A stretch of DNA of 64,000 nt from Culex pipiens pallens (Eukaryota; Arthropoda; Insecta; Diptera; Culicidae): NCBI RefSeq assembly GCF_016801865.2, contig NC_068938.1, positions 182,245,948-182,309,947 on the forward strand, read 5' to 3'. The first letter of the stretch is position 1. Every line of letters begins with the position of its first letter. Below the pieces are notes generated by a model. It had not been told where the DNA came from, did not search any database, and saw only the letters and a list, made by a program, of their open reading frames with translations. Positions 12,400-25,581 of the stretch are shown here, piece by piece. The position numbers and the translations under genes were made by a program.

Positions 12400-13085
12400 C
12401 AAGCGTTGAAAAAATCTAAGAGGTGGTTTTCTTTAAACTCGAGATGTTTTCATTTGAAAAAGTTTAATTTTCAAGAGAAAACCATTTAGGACCACCCTAA
12501 CGAAATTCGAAAATTGTCCAAATACATGTTTGTTTATCCATGTGATTTTGCTCGCTGAAATCTGAATCTGCCCTCAGAATTCAGCCAAAGTGTAAAAAAT
12601 CGATGTTTGGTCATATCTTGGGTTTCCATGTAAAATTATCATTTATTACACTTAATTTTGCGATCTGAACCACTGTGCAATAGGGTGCCCAGAAAAAATG
12701 ACCCCCTGCTCAACAAGCGGAAAACGATTTGTTAGGTTAAGTTGGCAAAACATTATTTGCATACAAAAATGACTTTTTTAAATTGCTTATAACTTTTCAG
12801 GATTGAGTTTTACAGCTTTGGAATGTTCTACAAAGTTGTAGAGACATTTCCAATAAGAATCTCACTTTTGGGAATATTTGGATGGAAGAAGCGCACCGTG
12901 CAGACCAAGCCGTAAGAACATTGTGTTTTCCATACATTTTTTTCGATTTTTCCCATACAAACTTCACCTTTGAGTATCAATGGGTAAATGTTGACCGATT
13001 TTGCTCATATTTAGCACAGAGTTCTAAAATAGCTCAAGGAACAATATTCAGCTTGTGGAGCAAGGTTTTGAGAAAAAGTCCCATA
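12400..13085. other. Old repeat debris, no gene
   Basis: Holds words such as TACAAAGTTGTAGA and CCATACAAACTTCACC that echo other repeats of the window, but no complete element. The 70-codon plus-strand frame near 12882 has no family motif. Confidence 0.35.
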
Positions 13086-13760
13086 ACGTCATGATTCGAA
13101 ATCCGGACACTTAGTAGCATATCATTTTTGTTATAGCTGGAAAAAATCATGTAATAAGTTGTAAATGTAGAAATATCATCAGAATGTAGTATAAACAGTC
13201 AGTTTCAAGAAAATGCATGCAAACTATGTCTTTTCTAACCATTTTTCATCAGAATTTTAAAATTTTCGTTTTTTTTGTTGTGCTTCGATTCCCGGACACT
13301 GATAAAAGCTGATTCGAAATCCGGACACTTTTGCTTCGAATTCCGGACACTCGATTTTACTTATGAATCGCACAAATTTGGACTGAAATGTTAGTGAATG
13401 GCATTCTTTAGGTATCAAATAAGCTGTTAACATCAAAACAATCGATAGTTTATATAAAAATTTGCTAGAATTTAAGGAAATCGAAACCATAAATTTCTGC
13501 TTTGCCTTCCCGGTGCTTCGAACGCCTATGAAATATTTCGAGTGAAATGTTTCGCATTTTTGGTAAAATTATTATTTTATTGTATTTAATTGTTTTGGCA
13601 TTGACTACAACGTTCAAACAAACTTTAATTGAAAGTTGATGTTGAAATTCATCAAATAACACAGTTTTGACATTCATAATGCGAACTTATATCCAAATAA
13701 TTAATAAAACAAGATGAAGTGTCCGGATTTCGAAGCGTCCGGGAATTCGAATCATGACGT
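13086..13760. mobile_element. ACGTCATGATTCGAA-ended MITE, copy C, 675 bp, TA-flanked
   Basis: Same length, ends and internal order as copy A (11023-11697), again bracketed by TA. Internal direct words TCCGGACACT recur several times. The minus-strand frames of 70-77 codons here follow the repeat consensus and are not genes. Confidence 0.9.
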
Positions 13761-14297
13761 TATTCTGGGCACTCTACTGTTTAAATATTCGTTCTTTATT
13801 TAATATACTTTTACAAAAAACAGCTGATTTTGGTATTTCAGGAAATGTATTGAACTCTCAACAATATTTTGCCTATTTCAACAATGCAGGCTAATTCTTA
13901 TTTATTTATGTTCACTTCAGTTATGTTAAACTGTTTTTAAAACTTCCGTAAATTTATGCGATTTTTTTCGAAAATCAATTTGGAATGTAAATTAAATCGA
14001 AAAAAATCTTTTAAGTTTCGATAAAGTGCACCGCACTGAAATCATAACAGTTTTAAGGTATTTTTGGCGAAAAATGTATTTTTTTCCAGAGTTCGGAAAA
14101 CCACTCACACTCACAAATCGAGTAGGCTTCCTCACAGCAAAAACTCTTGATACTCACCGTGAGTGTGAGGGCTGAGTAAATTAACTCATATTTGAGTAAA
14201 ATGAGGGTGTGAGTAGGTCGTTTCCAACTATTTGTTATTTAAAAAATCAATGACAACATCATTCCAAAACCAAGCGTCTTTATCAAATGGTTGTACA

Positions 14298-15340
14298 TAG
14301 TGCATCCATCCCGGGAATTCCAGGGACAAAAATCCCGGGATTTTTCCAAAACCGGGAATTCCCGAATCCCGGGATTTTTTAAATTTTGTCCCGAGAATTC
14401 CCGAAATTGAAAACAATTCAAATTTTGGTTTAGAAATTCAGTTTTGGTTGTGGAAAAAGATGAATAGTTGAATACTTAGTACTCGATGAGAATTTAAAAG
14501 CATTCAAATTTGTATTCGGTATGTATCAGCATTGATTTGCCTTGTTAGGGAAAATTTCTGAAAATTCAGTTTACAGATCCGCAAAATGCCTTGCGCTTTC
14601 AATATTTTCTTTTAAATTTTATTTATTTAAAAAAGAATTGGTATTATATTTTCGTATATTCATGACTTGAAACTTGAAAAAAATCATATTCAATTATTTC
14701 ATCATAAACAAGCATCTGTAGCAAATCAGGACAAAAGTGAAGAATTTAGACTGCTGTTATAGCCATTTTTTACATAATGTTCTGATTATTTTGATTGATT
14801 TTAGTTGCAACAGGAATATTACAAAACAATTAGTACACCGATTTCCAAATTTATTGCTCTAAAATCTCCTGTATCTATTCAGACTGCATTCGGTAGGCGG
14901 TAGTGACTTAGGGATAATTTTTAAATATGTTTTAATATAAAACATAAAATTCTAAACTTATCTAAAGTGTTGTTGTTTTAGACAGTTACAATGAAATTGT
15001 TTAAGCTTTTGTACCCATGTTATATAAATAAATAAAAGAGAAATATATATAAAATTGCGGTTCATTCAAATTCCAAAGCACATCAAAGAGCGATTTTTAA
15101 TGTATTTTAAGCTATCTTAAAAACTGCTGTCCTTGTTAAGATTGAATTGTAAATTATCACCCATTAACAGTATTGAGCTAATTCTGTAATTTTAGGTTTG
15201 AAAAACATAACAAGTATAATGAAAACATAGATTTTATTACTGCTTCAAAAATTTCCCGGAACCCTGGGAATTCCCGGTATCCCAAAAATATTTTTCCCAT
15301 TTCCCGGGAATTTCAAAACCCGGGAAAATTGGACGCCCTA
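14298..15340. mobile_element. Non-autonomous hAT-like element with 8-bp target duplication
   Basis: GTTGTACA stands at 14290-14297 and again at 15341-15348, a perfect 8-bp target duplication typical of hAT. Terminal regions carry inverted TAG...CTA ends with CCCGGGAATTCC words; the right end (GGACGCCCTA) is better preserved than the left (TAGTGCATCC). Size and termini match the element at 41868-42896. The interior is AT-rich with no transposase. Confidence 0.85.
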
Positions 15341-15348
15341 GTTGTACA

Positions 15349-16239
15349 TTCGAGGTAGCGTCAATGTTTATAAATCCGAAGGTTCTGTGTTGGTTTTAAT
15401 GTAGTGTGAATATATATTATATAATTTTAAATATACTGCGGATACTCTGCTTTTTAAAAAATAGTATTTTCAAATTACTGAGAAAATAACATGAATTTTT
15501 TATTTACATTGTTGTTCTGACCTTTAGCTTTTCTTTGATTGATACGTACTCTATAATTCTACCTAATTTTTCAATATCAATTTTAGAGTTTCGTTTTTTA
15601 GTTGCTTCAATAAACATTTATTTTTTTTATTTTTAAGACTATCGGAAGTTTTTGAAACCAGCTTGAGTCAGGGGTATTTAAAAATTATCAAAAACAAAAA
15701 AAATCTTCGGAAAATCGAATCACGAAACTTTATTTTCGTTGTCTTAATTTTTATTGTTGAGCTATACATTTAAAAATGCTTTAGAATTAAAAAAAAAAAA
15801 CAAAGATGGTGGATAATATGGCGTTGATAAAATAGTGAGAAAATGCATTTGTATGATAACACTAAAATTTTGTTAAGATGGTGTCGCAGGACTCGAATAT
15901 CAAGAAAATAAAGAGCTTAAAGCTAGAAAATGAAAAATACGAAGAAATAATTGTTGGATATTCGATTATCTGAAGTCTCATAAACCTTTGGAAAATCGAA
16001 CTTAGGATAATCAAGGCTTTAAATAATCTAGTTGGGACTGAATACTAGAACAATATCCGATTTATAATGTCAACAAAATTCAATTAATTAAAATTTTCTC
16101 AGATTTTCTCATACACTTAACTTTTGAAACAAACTCAACTTATAGAATAGTTCGACGAAGATGGTTTTGAAAACCCTCATACAACCTAAACAGGCTTTTA
16201 TGGCCTACATAAAACCTAAGATTGTTACTAGAGACGTCA
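15349..16239. other. AT-rich interval, no gene
   Basis: No credible frame. Around 15955-16030 the words GATTATCTGAAG and GGATAATCAAGG resemble the ends of an old Tc1/pogo-type element, too decayed to bound. Confidence 0.35.
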
Positions 16240-16650
16240 CTTTTGGACGTTCCGAGAAAAACGCGTTTGGATGTTTGACCTTGAATAATCAAAATATAGA
16301 GCACGCAATGTAAACAATAACAAACACGTTCTGTTTGGTCAACCATTTTCAGCATTGTCCCGAAGTTTGGTTCAATTTGGTTGCCGAAGTCCCGAGTTAT
16401 AATGACAAATGTTTACGGTAGTCGGGCATGTACGTGTGTCAAACGCGTTCTGACATGAAATCCCTTTGATCGGTTGTCGCACGTACAGCAATTTTCAGGT
16501 TGTGTTAAGATAGCACGACAAGATTGAAACTTCTATCATATGAAAAGGGATAACAATGCGCGGAGTTCTTTCGGTTTTTATTGAATATCTCAGGATTGAA
16601 AATCGAATTTTGGGGTTCTGTGAAGGTCAAAAGGAGAGGCATTGAGTCGA
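16240..16650. mobile_element. GTCGTGCTATCTTGTCG-family MITE, copy 2, truncated and inverted
   Basis: Opposite in order to the copies at 25067 and 26738: ACGTTCCGAGAAAAACGCG, ACGCAATGTAAACAATAA, CAAACGCGTTCTGACATG, then AAGATAGCACGACAAG near 16508 and a tail with AGGTCAAAAGGAGAGGCATT. The outer ends are missing. Confidence 0.75.
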
Positions 16651-18640
16651 ATTATTAAAAATACCAATTCAAAGCTTCTTCCAGATGACTCATCCAAGAA
16701 GTTCCGGGTTAGACCGCTTCCAAGGACCTCTCTCAAATGCCACCAGCCATTCATTCCAGAGTGCACATGTCTCGTGTCATCACGCTACCACCAATCCCAA
16801 CCGATTTCGATTCCTTCCCGGTAGCATCTCCGTTCGACAAATGCCACCACAAACGTGATAATTTGTCCTAAATTCCGTGCCCCGGGCCCCGAGGAACTTA
16901 TTTTTCCGCTCGACTGCATTCCCCAAGATGCGACTGTGAGGAGGTATAATCAAGAACTCGATCACAGAGTCGAAGGAAACCGCTAGAGAAACCGACTCCC
17001 ACTGGGTTTAGCTAACTTTAAATGTTTATTAAATTGTTTTTTTTTTGTTGGACTGCTTCAAAAATTGGTTCGCTGGCTCCAGTAGTTTGCGGCAACAGCA
17101 GGAAGCTCACGCTGGGCTGGAAAAATGCACGAAAGAGCAGCGGAGCACAGCGGAGCTTTGGAAGGAGGAATTCCAGGCCGGCACGGCGGTAGTCCAACGG
17201 CGTGGCGTGTCGATAATTGACTCTATTTTGAGGAACCCATCGACAAATAACCATACGAACGGGCCACGAATCGAGAGCGCGCAGGTGAAATATGTACCTT
17301 GGTTGACTACCGGTTTTCTTTTGTTGTTTGACTGGTTCTGTGAAGTGACTGTGAGGTTTTCTACAAATATTTTTCTTTTTCATCAGAAATAGATTACTAA
17401 GGCACACAAAAAAACGATGGCATTTTCGGTTGTTGAACATTTGGCTAAATTAGTTGCTTTCATTTGGCGGTCACTGCTTGCTTCCAGAAAGTAATTGAAA
17501 AAAGACTCCAATCTTCGATTCGTGAGGCCACCGCGCGCCTGCCAACAATAACGGGGCCAAATCGTGAAAAGTGTTTGCCATTTTCACGGAAAAACTACCC
17601 AGTCATGCTTTTGCAATAATAACCTACAATGGCGGGCGGGTAATTGCTGGTCTTGGAGTTGGACTCACCTTCGCGAAACAATTGTTCATTTCTACGATTG
17701 CCACACTCTGTCGAACTGCAAGCTCAGCGCCCGGGGTGCGTAACCGTTGACAATTCTAGACACTTTCGTTTGAGTTACCGGCTGACTTTGGTGGGGTAAA
17801 AAGTATCATTTGACCCCATTTCGTCCTATGTGAACCTTTATTCGACCTATCAGAAAATCAACTGATACTAAATTCAAAAACTCAAAATTACAACAAAACA
17901 TCGTACCTTTACCCTATTTCAGCAGAAACAATCGAGTTGAAACAGGAAAAAAAATACTTCAAACGCAACCCCTAATTTTCCAGCTTGTGCGGTGTGCCCA
18001 CCGGAAGTGCGGATCGTAGCACCACCACTGCTCGATTCAGTTGCAATTGCTCACAAAAGTCGCCATTTTTTGCGCTTCGAGTCCCGGGAACTGTAATGAC
18101 AGCCCTCGCCGCGAGGTGCCTTCTGGGCTAAGAGTTGTGTACCTCGCAAGTGGTGACGCCCACTCACCCCCTCCCTGCGTGGAAGTTCTGCTGGATGGCG
18201 AACAACAGACGACACTGGGTTTTGATGTGGTTTTGTTCGAGCATGGCTCTAATTATGGAAGGTTAATAAATGGTTTGATATTTTCCTCCATATTGGTGCC
18301 ACTTTGAGTTGAGATGTATTAAAAAAAAAGTCAGTCAAGCTTTGCCAGAATTAAAATCGCTTGCTTAGGGCGACTCCCAGCCCTTAGCCTTTCACAACTA
18401 CCAACTCCCCGCGACACTTACGCAACCTTGTTGTTTAAATTCGATCAAATTTGGTCAAACGATCAGTTTGATCAAGTTCCACTATAGCGTTGGGAAAAAG
18501 AGCCTGCGGTTTCGCTACCTTTTTCTAAGTAAGTTTAGCATCAACACTTCCCGTGCTTATTGTTCGTCATCTATGTGAAAAAAGTCTTTAAAAACCTCAA
18601 AATTGTTCGAAAACATCAAATTTCTAAAAACATTTCTGAT
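16651..18640. other. Unique block, no gene recognised
   Basis: GC-richer than its surroundings and free of repeats. Plus-strand frames at 17045-17392 and 17985-18130 follow plausible acceptors (for example CCTAATTTTCCAG at about 17984) but show no family motif, and the reverse strand at 17018-17440 is open over the same bases, so neither is supported. Possibly regulatory or intronic sequence. Confidence 0.35.
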
Positions 18641-18654
18641 TCATTTCAAACAAC

Positions 18655-18785
18655 CATGCGGGGCAATATGCACCGCAACATTGGGGCAAAATGCACCGGG
18701 TAAAAGTAGTTTTCACTAGTCACCACTAGATGACACCGCTGTTTTTACAAAGGAGCTTCACAGCGGTGCATTTTGCCCCGACTAC
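18655..18785. repeat. Short palindromic repeat with GGGGCAAAATGCACCG words
   Basis: GGGGCAATATGCACCGC near 18660, GGGGCAAAATGCACCG near 18683 and the inverse GCGGTGCATTTTGCCCC near 18763 make a small foldback structure of about 120 bp. Probably an old MITE; no target duplication seen. Confidence 0.5.
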
Positions 18786-18789
18786 GTTT

Positions 18790-20170
18790 TTTGTAGAATT
18801 TTTTTTTAAATGCATTTTTTTATGTTTTTGGACTCATCTGTTTATAGAATAATGAAGATTATGGCTAAAACTATCTACCTCAAAACATACAATATCAATA
18901 AATGCTTTTTATTTTGTCCAAAAATCATAATGAAAGTTCAATGAAGATTAGATGAAAACACAACATTTTAATGTTTTGCAAATAACTTAAGCTGATTTTA
19001 TACTACGAAGCTCAAATTTTTCCAGCATGGTTTAGCAATAATAAGCTTCCAATTTCTATGATTTTTTCCGAAAAAATCTTCCAAATACCGAGAAAAGCAG
19101 GGGGTGCCACGGCGTGTTTTCTAGAACAAACTTTTCAGGAAAAAATAGTCATCGCTACTTTCAAATGTGCCTTATAGGAAATTTTCTCAGCTTTCCAATG
19201 CTTCTAAGAGCGAAATGTTTCATCGGGAAATTTCTGAGATATCTCTATTTTAAGTTTTTTGGTTTTAAATTTCTATATTATTTATTAGAAACTTTATACT
19301 AACAGTTCAGAAAACTTATCAAATGATGTGTTTCATTTGTCATTTACTCATCAAAATGTGCAAAATAAGACAAGAAACAACTTTGTAGAAGGTTGCAAAC
19401 CGCTAAACATTTTGAAAATTATGTTTTGTCTGAGTTTTTGAATGTATGGGATTTATTCAGAAATTTAAATGATAAAACAGTGCAAAAATATTTTTTTTAC
19501 CAGGAATAAAAAAAAAAATAGATTATTACATATTTTCGGTGTACAAATATCACGTGTCTGCTCTAATTTAGCTTGTTCAACCGAAAATTTGGCAGGTTTG
19601 TGATTGTGAATGGTATTATTGTATTTTAATGAATAAATTTGAAATTTTCATAAACAAACATTAACCAGGAACATAAATACAAATATGATTTAAAATCGAA
19701 AATGTACTACATATTACTGTTGCATGCTTCAAAAGTCATATTTTCATAAGTTTAAAATAAATATAAAATTTTATATAATGTTTACTTTTGAAAATGCATT
19801 TAAAGTTCTCAAGTCAAGTATGTATTATTTAAAGTGCTTCTAATATTGAATTTATGTTGAAAATTTGATATCATTATGCCAAACAACATCATACCAAACG
19901 GCAAACAAGAACCCTCTACGAAATCGACGAAATTTTTTTCTTAATTTTTATTTTTGTATTATATTTTGTGATATGCACAAAGAAGCTATTTTGAATCATT
20001 GGTTTATCCTTATAATCTTCCATACAAATTTGGCAGCTGCCCATACAAAAATAATATGTGAAAATTTCTGAAAAGTTGGCATTTGATGTCTCCTAACAGC
20101 CATTCCACGTCAAACAAGAAGTTTCCAAATCAAATTTGGAGTGGGGATTCTTTGACCCAAATAATTAGAC
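18790..20170. other. AT-rich interval, no gene
   Basis: Low-complexity AT-rich sequence. The last 250 bp contain words of the foldback family that follows (CATACAAATTTGGCAGCTGC near 20021), suggesting an older, eroded copy. No credible coding frame. Confidence 0.35.
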
Positions 20171-20174
20171 CCGT

Positions 20175-21868
20175 GAGCAACTCTCTACGAAATCGGCCGA
20201 TTTTGACCATTTTTATTTTTTGTATTTTTTGATTTAACTCAAACTTTGTGGTGGCCTTCCCTATGACCAAATAAGCTATTTTGCGTCATTGGTTCACCCA
20301 TACAAGTCTCCATACAATTTTGGCCGCTGTCCATACAAAATGGTATGTAAATATTCAAACAGCTGTAACTTTTGAGTGAATTTTCTGATCAATTTGGTGT
20401 CTTCGGCAAAGTTGTAGGTATTGTTGAGGACTTTTGAGAAAAAAATAGGTACACGGAAAAAAAATTCAGATTTTTTTAACAACTTTTTTTTACTAAAACT
20501 CAATTTCCCAAAATAGGAATTTTTTGATTTTCGAGATTTTTTTAATATGTTTTAGGGGACAAAAATCCGCAACTTTTGAGCCATAGAGCAACATGGTCAA
20601 AAAATCTGCCGCCGAGTTATGAATTTTTGAAAAAATAGTGATTTTTGGAAAAAAAATCGAAGTTTCATGCAAAAACAAGTTTGACATTATTTTTTAATGC
20701 AAAATTGAATTTGCAATCGAAAAGTACTTTACAGATTTTTTGACAAAAGGGCTCCGTTTTCAAGATTTAGCCACCGAATGTTTGATTTTAGCGAAATATT
20801 TGCAGTATTTCAATTTTAAAAAATAGTGACCATGAGTGACCATTTCTAAAAATATTTTTTTTTGAAAAGTTCAGAAAATTTGCTATAAAATTGTCTAAGA
20901 GACATTGAAGATTGGACCTCTGGTTGCTGAGATACAGCGGCTTAAAGAAAAATAAACACGAAAATTGAAGTTTTCTAAGTCTCACCCAAACAACCCACCA
21001 TTTTCTAATGACGATATCTCAGCAATTAATGGTCCGATTTTCAATGTTAATACATGAAACAAGGGCTAAACATTGAATGTTACGCCCATTTAAAATGCTA
21101 GTATTGATTTAAAAAAATTCTAAATATTTTTTTTCGAAAAGAATAAAAAAATTCACGAATGTTTCATGTATTAACATTGAAAATCGGACCATTAATTGCT
21201 GAGATATCGTCATTAGAAATGTTCACTCATGGTCACTATTTTTAAAAATTGAAAAACTGCAAATATTTCGCTAAAATCAAACTTTCGGTGGCTAAATCTT
21301 GAAAACGGAGCCCTTTATCAAAAAATCTGTAAAGTACTTTTCAATTGCAAATTCAATTTTGCATTAAAAAATAATTTCAAACTTGTTTTTGCATGAAACT
21401 TCGTTTTTTTCCAAAAATAACTATTTTTTCAAAAATTCATAACTCGGCGGCAGATTTTTTGACCATGTTTCTCTATGGCTCAAAAGTTGCGGATTTTTGT
21501 CCCCTAAAACATATCAAAAAATCTCGAAAATCAATAAAATCATATTTTGGGAAATTGAGTTTTAGTGAAAAACAAGTTGATAAAAAAATCTGTGAATTTT
21601 TTTTTCCGTGTACCTATTTTTTTCTCAAAAGTCCTCAACAATACCTACAACTTTGCCGAAGATGCCAAATTTATCAGAAAATTCACTCAAAAGTTACAGC
21701 TGTTTGAATATTTACATACCATTTTTGTATGGACAGCTGCCAAAATTGTATGGAGACTTGTATGGGTGAACCAATGACACAAAATAGCATATTTGGCCAT
21801 AGGGAAGGCCCCCACAAAGTTTGAAAAATACAAATAAAATCCATTTCCGGTTTTGGTAGAGAATTGCT
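20175..21868. repeat. 1.7-kb foldback element, arms about 830 bp
   Basis: The left arm begins GAGCAACTCTCTACGAAATC and the right arm ends GTAGAGAATTGC. Inverted blocks line up throughout: TTGGTGTCTTCGGCAAAGTT (about 20394) against its complement near 21645; CATAGAGCAACATGGTC near 20583 against 21465; GATATCTCAGCAATTAATGG near 21014 against 21190. The centre is near 21110. Related pieces recur at about 7800, 24030, 32945-38052, 46960-47800 and 63115-64000, so it is a high-copy family here. No coding content. Confidence 0.88.
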
Positions 21869-22310
21869 TCCGTATTTTTTTGTTTGGCGGCTAGGATGCT
21901 CCTATCCAAAATAGGGTGGTCAAAAAAATTTAATTTTTCGTCCATTTTCGCAAAAAGCACATTTTTTCAGCGTTGTCCTTATCTATACCCACAACTTTGC
22001 CGAAGTCACCAAATCGATCAAAACATTCCTTCAAAATATACGGTTTTTTAAATATTCATACATCATTTTTGTATGAACATTTGTCAAATTTGAACGGAAA
22101 ATTTATATGGACAAACTAATGATGCAAAATGGCTTCTTTGGGCATACCGAAGGGACCAAAAAAGTTTCAGCCGGATTACAAAATACAAAAATTAAAATTG
22201 AGAAAAAAAAGAATGATTTCGTAGAGAACTGTTCATAGGTGAGATTTTTGAATAGCAGAATACAAAAAAGTTACAAAAAGATTGATGAGAAAGACGATAG
22301 GGAGATGCTT
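21869..22310. repeat. Fragments of the same foldback family
   Basis: Contains ACAACTTTGCCGAAGTCACC, GGACAAACTAATGATGCAAA and GTAGAGAACTG in the order expected for another, shorter right arm. No gene. Confidence 0.5.
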
Positions 22311-22757
22311 CCCGAACAGACGGAAATAACGTGGGAATAACATTTTTTGATATTTGAAAATACTAAGACAATAACATTTTATGTTATTTGTAACAAGATT
22401 TGTTATTCGTCGTTATGATTTTTTTGTTATTGGATTGTTATTGTAATAACAGACTCATAACAGTTTCAGTTATTTTTCGAACAAATCTTTGTTATTATTT
22501 TTTGTTATTTTAACAACTTATCCGATCATCCCAATAACAGTTGGAGTTATTCTTCCATAACAAAAAATGTTATTCCAAAGTTGTTTTGGCTTTCAACCAA
22601 TATCAGTCGAATAACAAATTTTGTTATGATAACATAAACTGTTATTAAACCCTTATGCAAAAATGGATTTTTCAAGAAGATTCCATAACACTTTCTGTTA
22701 TTTTTACAGTATATGTTATCGAAATGGCATGAATTTTGTTATTACCGTCTGCCCGGG
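22311..22757. mobile_element. TIR MITE rich in GTTATT words, copy 1
   Basis: Inverted ends CCCGAACAGACGG (22311) and CCGTCTGCCCGGG (22757). The interior alternates GTTATT/AATAAC words and is itself largely palindromic. The inverted copy at 43216-43661 has nearly the same length. Non-coding. Confidence 0.88.
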
Positions 22758-24020
22758 TTTCAATAAAAATATCAAAAACCATTAGAATGTTTCAGTTCAA
22801 GCAAGTCTCCAGTTCAAAATTATTTCACCCTTGCATGAAATCACTCATCACCATAACGCCCAACGAGCTATTACACTTTTTCGCTCCAATTCACGTCCCC
22901 ATCGCAACAGATTCAATCAATCAATAGCTTCACATGCTAAACTTGATGTGCTTTTCGAAACTCACAGTAGCGCGTCAAAAGTGCGTAGTTGGTGGAATTC
23001 CTGCACGACTTTCCACAACGTCTCCTAGGGGGCCTTTTGAGTCTTCCAAACCTGTTCAAAACGTCATCGCAGATATTCCGGGACACTTCATTAGTGGACA
23101 CCGTAAAAATATATTTTCTTTTTTTTTTATTGTGAAAGGTGATGTTTTGTTATGATTTTTAAAATTAATTTGTAACAATTTTAATGAAATTAATTTAAGA
23201 ATAATAGAAATTTTCGCAACAGTTGACCAAAGAATTGCATGCAACTTTGCTGCTGCACCGAAAGTGCGCGCAACAGAGTGCGTGATGTCTTCTCTTGGAA
23301 GCTGCAACGGACTCTTCAACTTTTCAACTGGTGACTGCAATTGCAATTTGCGCGCACTTGACTTCCTTCTTCAGCGCTGCGATTTGCCGGTAATTGGCGC
23401 AGCAGCTCAATTATCGATGCAATTGGAAGCAGATAATTATGCTAATAAGACGGGGCACGACTCGTCCGAAGTAGCTCGCTCGGGTGTGCAATTTTTGTCA
23501 TCTCCAATGACTCTTTGGAGACTTTGCGTTCCTGCAGGAACTTCTGGAAGTTGGCAACGTGCTTCAGCAGCCCAGCAGGAATCCGTGACAATGTTTCACC
23601 CCCGGGCGTCAGCTCCATAAAGTAAGGCTTTTTAAGCGCTTGGTGCGAGCGCTGAGAATGCCAATAAAAAGCTTACAAGCATTTCATGCTGCATTTATGA
23701 CGCACCTGATGCACTAACTGCGAAGAAAGAAGGGGGAGGGAAAAAAGGTTCGCGATCATCACTTTAAAATCACAACTTTTGACACGAGCCGGGATAATCG
23801 CACATTTCTTATGGGTGAGTTGAGCAAATATCATGAAAACGCTTTATCGCGTTTCCTGGGCTCTAATATTTTAACGAACTTTTGCTGGTCAGAATCATTA
23901 TTTCAAACATAATAATCCATGTGAACATGAGTTACGACTAATAAAATCGAAACTGCTCGGGGTGGAAATGGTTTTCGGGATAGGGTTGATCCTTATATTG
24001 TTATGAACCCCGTGAGGTTG
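22758..24020. other. Unique block, no gene recognised
   Basis: Repeat-free and moderately GC-rich from 22950 to 23780. The 118-codon plus-strand frame (23264-23620) starts without a clear context and has no domain; overlapping frames on both strands reduce its credibility. May contain regulatory sequence. Confidence 0.35.
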
Positions 24021-25066
24021 CTAAGCAGTTTTTTTTCGAAAAATTCAGAAAATTTCATAAAATTTCGTCAAATAAACATTGAAGATTGCACTTGAAAAAT
24101 TTGAGATTTTTTTTATCTTTTCGAAAAAAATAATTTGAAGTCATGACTAACATTACAAAATATTCAATACCACGTCTTTTGAAAAGTTAGCCTTTAAAAA
24201 AAAAAAAATTATTGTAAGGACCAGAAACGTTCACAAATTGTTGATTTTTTAACATTTTAAACTGTTGAGATACAGTCCAGACTCGATTATCGGAAGCCTT
24301 GATTATCCGAAGTCCCATACGGGGGTCTTATCTTCAATTTTTCGTTGACGAAATTTCAGAAAATTCTTGGAACTCTTTGTATTATTTATTTTAATTGGGC
24401 ACTGTTAAAAAACTAAAAACAGCAACAACATACACATGCTAACAAAAATAGTGTATCGATTTCCAAATTACAAGCTTTTATGTGCTCTAAAACCTGCTGT
24501 CCATATTGAGACTGTAGTTCAAATTCGCCCCAGACGACGATACAAAAAATGGGTACGATTTATATTTTTTTCAAATAACTCCTTTTTTTCAAAAATCACA
24601 ACTCGACGGCAAAATTTTACTTGTATTTCTATATGACACAATAGTTGTTTTTTTTTGTATTCACACATTTAAAAAATCAAAATCGATACTAAGAAATTGA
24701 TTTGTTGTAAAAAGACATGCATAAACCCCTTTTAAAAATTCTTACAGTAAGATTTCTTCCAATGATACAAATTTTGTGAATATATAAGTACAAATTTTGT
24801 ATGGACCGATGCCATAATTATATGAAGACTGGATGAACCAATAACACAATATGGTTTCTTTGGTCATAGGAAAGAAAGTGTGAGCCAAATAAAAATAAAA
24901 TTGCGCAAAGCATCTTCCAAGGTTTGCTGAGTTTATCGAAACGTCATCATTAATTAATTTTGACCAAAATAATGGTAGTCACAAGATAGCAAACAATCGA
25001 CGGTATGCTGATTCATTTGGATGAAAAACAGTCGTAAAATTAAACTGAATACAGAGCATTTCGTTA
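24021..25066. repeat. Decayed foldback-family pieces and old transposon ends
   Basis: Short words shared with the 20175 foldback appear near 24030-24200. Near 24275-24325 GACTCGATTATCGGAAGCC and GATTATCCGAAGTCC mark an old pogo/Tc1-like end. No gene. Confidence 0.45.
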
Positions 25067-25581
25067 CTGTCGTGCTATCTTGCCGTGCACGTGCATTTTG
25101 GGCCAAATTGAGTTTGGAACGCCTTTTTGTGCAGCTCACAATGTTTCATCTTTTGACCTTTACAAATTCCCACAATTCGATTGCAATACTGAGATATTCA
25201 TTGAAAACCGGGAAAACTCCGTGCATTGATATCCCTCTTCATATGAAAAAAAAATCAATCTTCAAAATTGCTGCAATTGTGACAACTGGCCAAAGGGATT
25301 TCATGTCGAAACGCGTTTGACACACGTATATGCCCAACTATCGTGAACATTTCTATTTATAACTCGGGACTCCGGCAGCCAAATTCAACCAAACTTCGAG
25401 ACAATGCACAGAAGTGTCAGCCAAACAAAATGAGTTTTTTTTATTCATAACTTATTTTTATTAGGTCCTTTAACAAAACGAGTTTGTAATTGTTCATTTT
25501 TTTTTGTATATTCAAGGTCAAACATAACAACACGTTTTTTCAGAAGGTCAAAAAGCAACGTGCGACAAGATAGCACGACAG
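25067..25581. mobile_element. GTCGTGCTATCTTGTCG-family MITE, copy 3 (longest)
   Basis: CTGTCGTGCTATCTTG at the left is matched by CAAGATAGCACGACAG at the right, a perfect 16-bp terminal inverted repeat. At about 515 bp it includes an internal segment (TGATATCCCTCTTCATATGA) also seen in copy 2 but missing from copies 1 and 4. Confidence 0.88.

Noticed and set aside
23264..23620. 118-codon plus-strand frame with several Cys
   Set aside because: Cysteines do not match a known spacing, no signal peptide, and no splice or promoter support.
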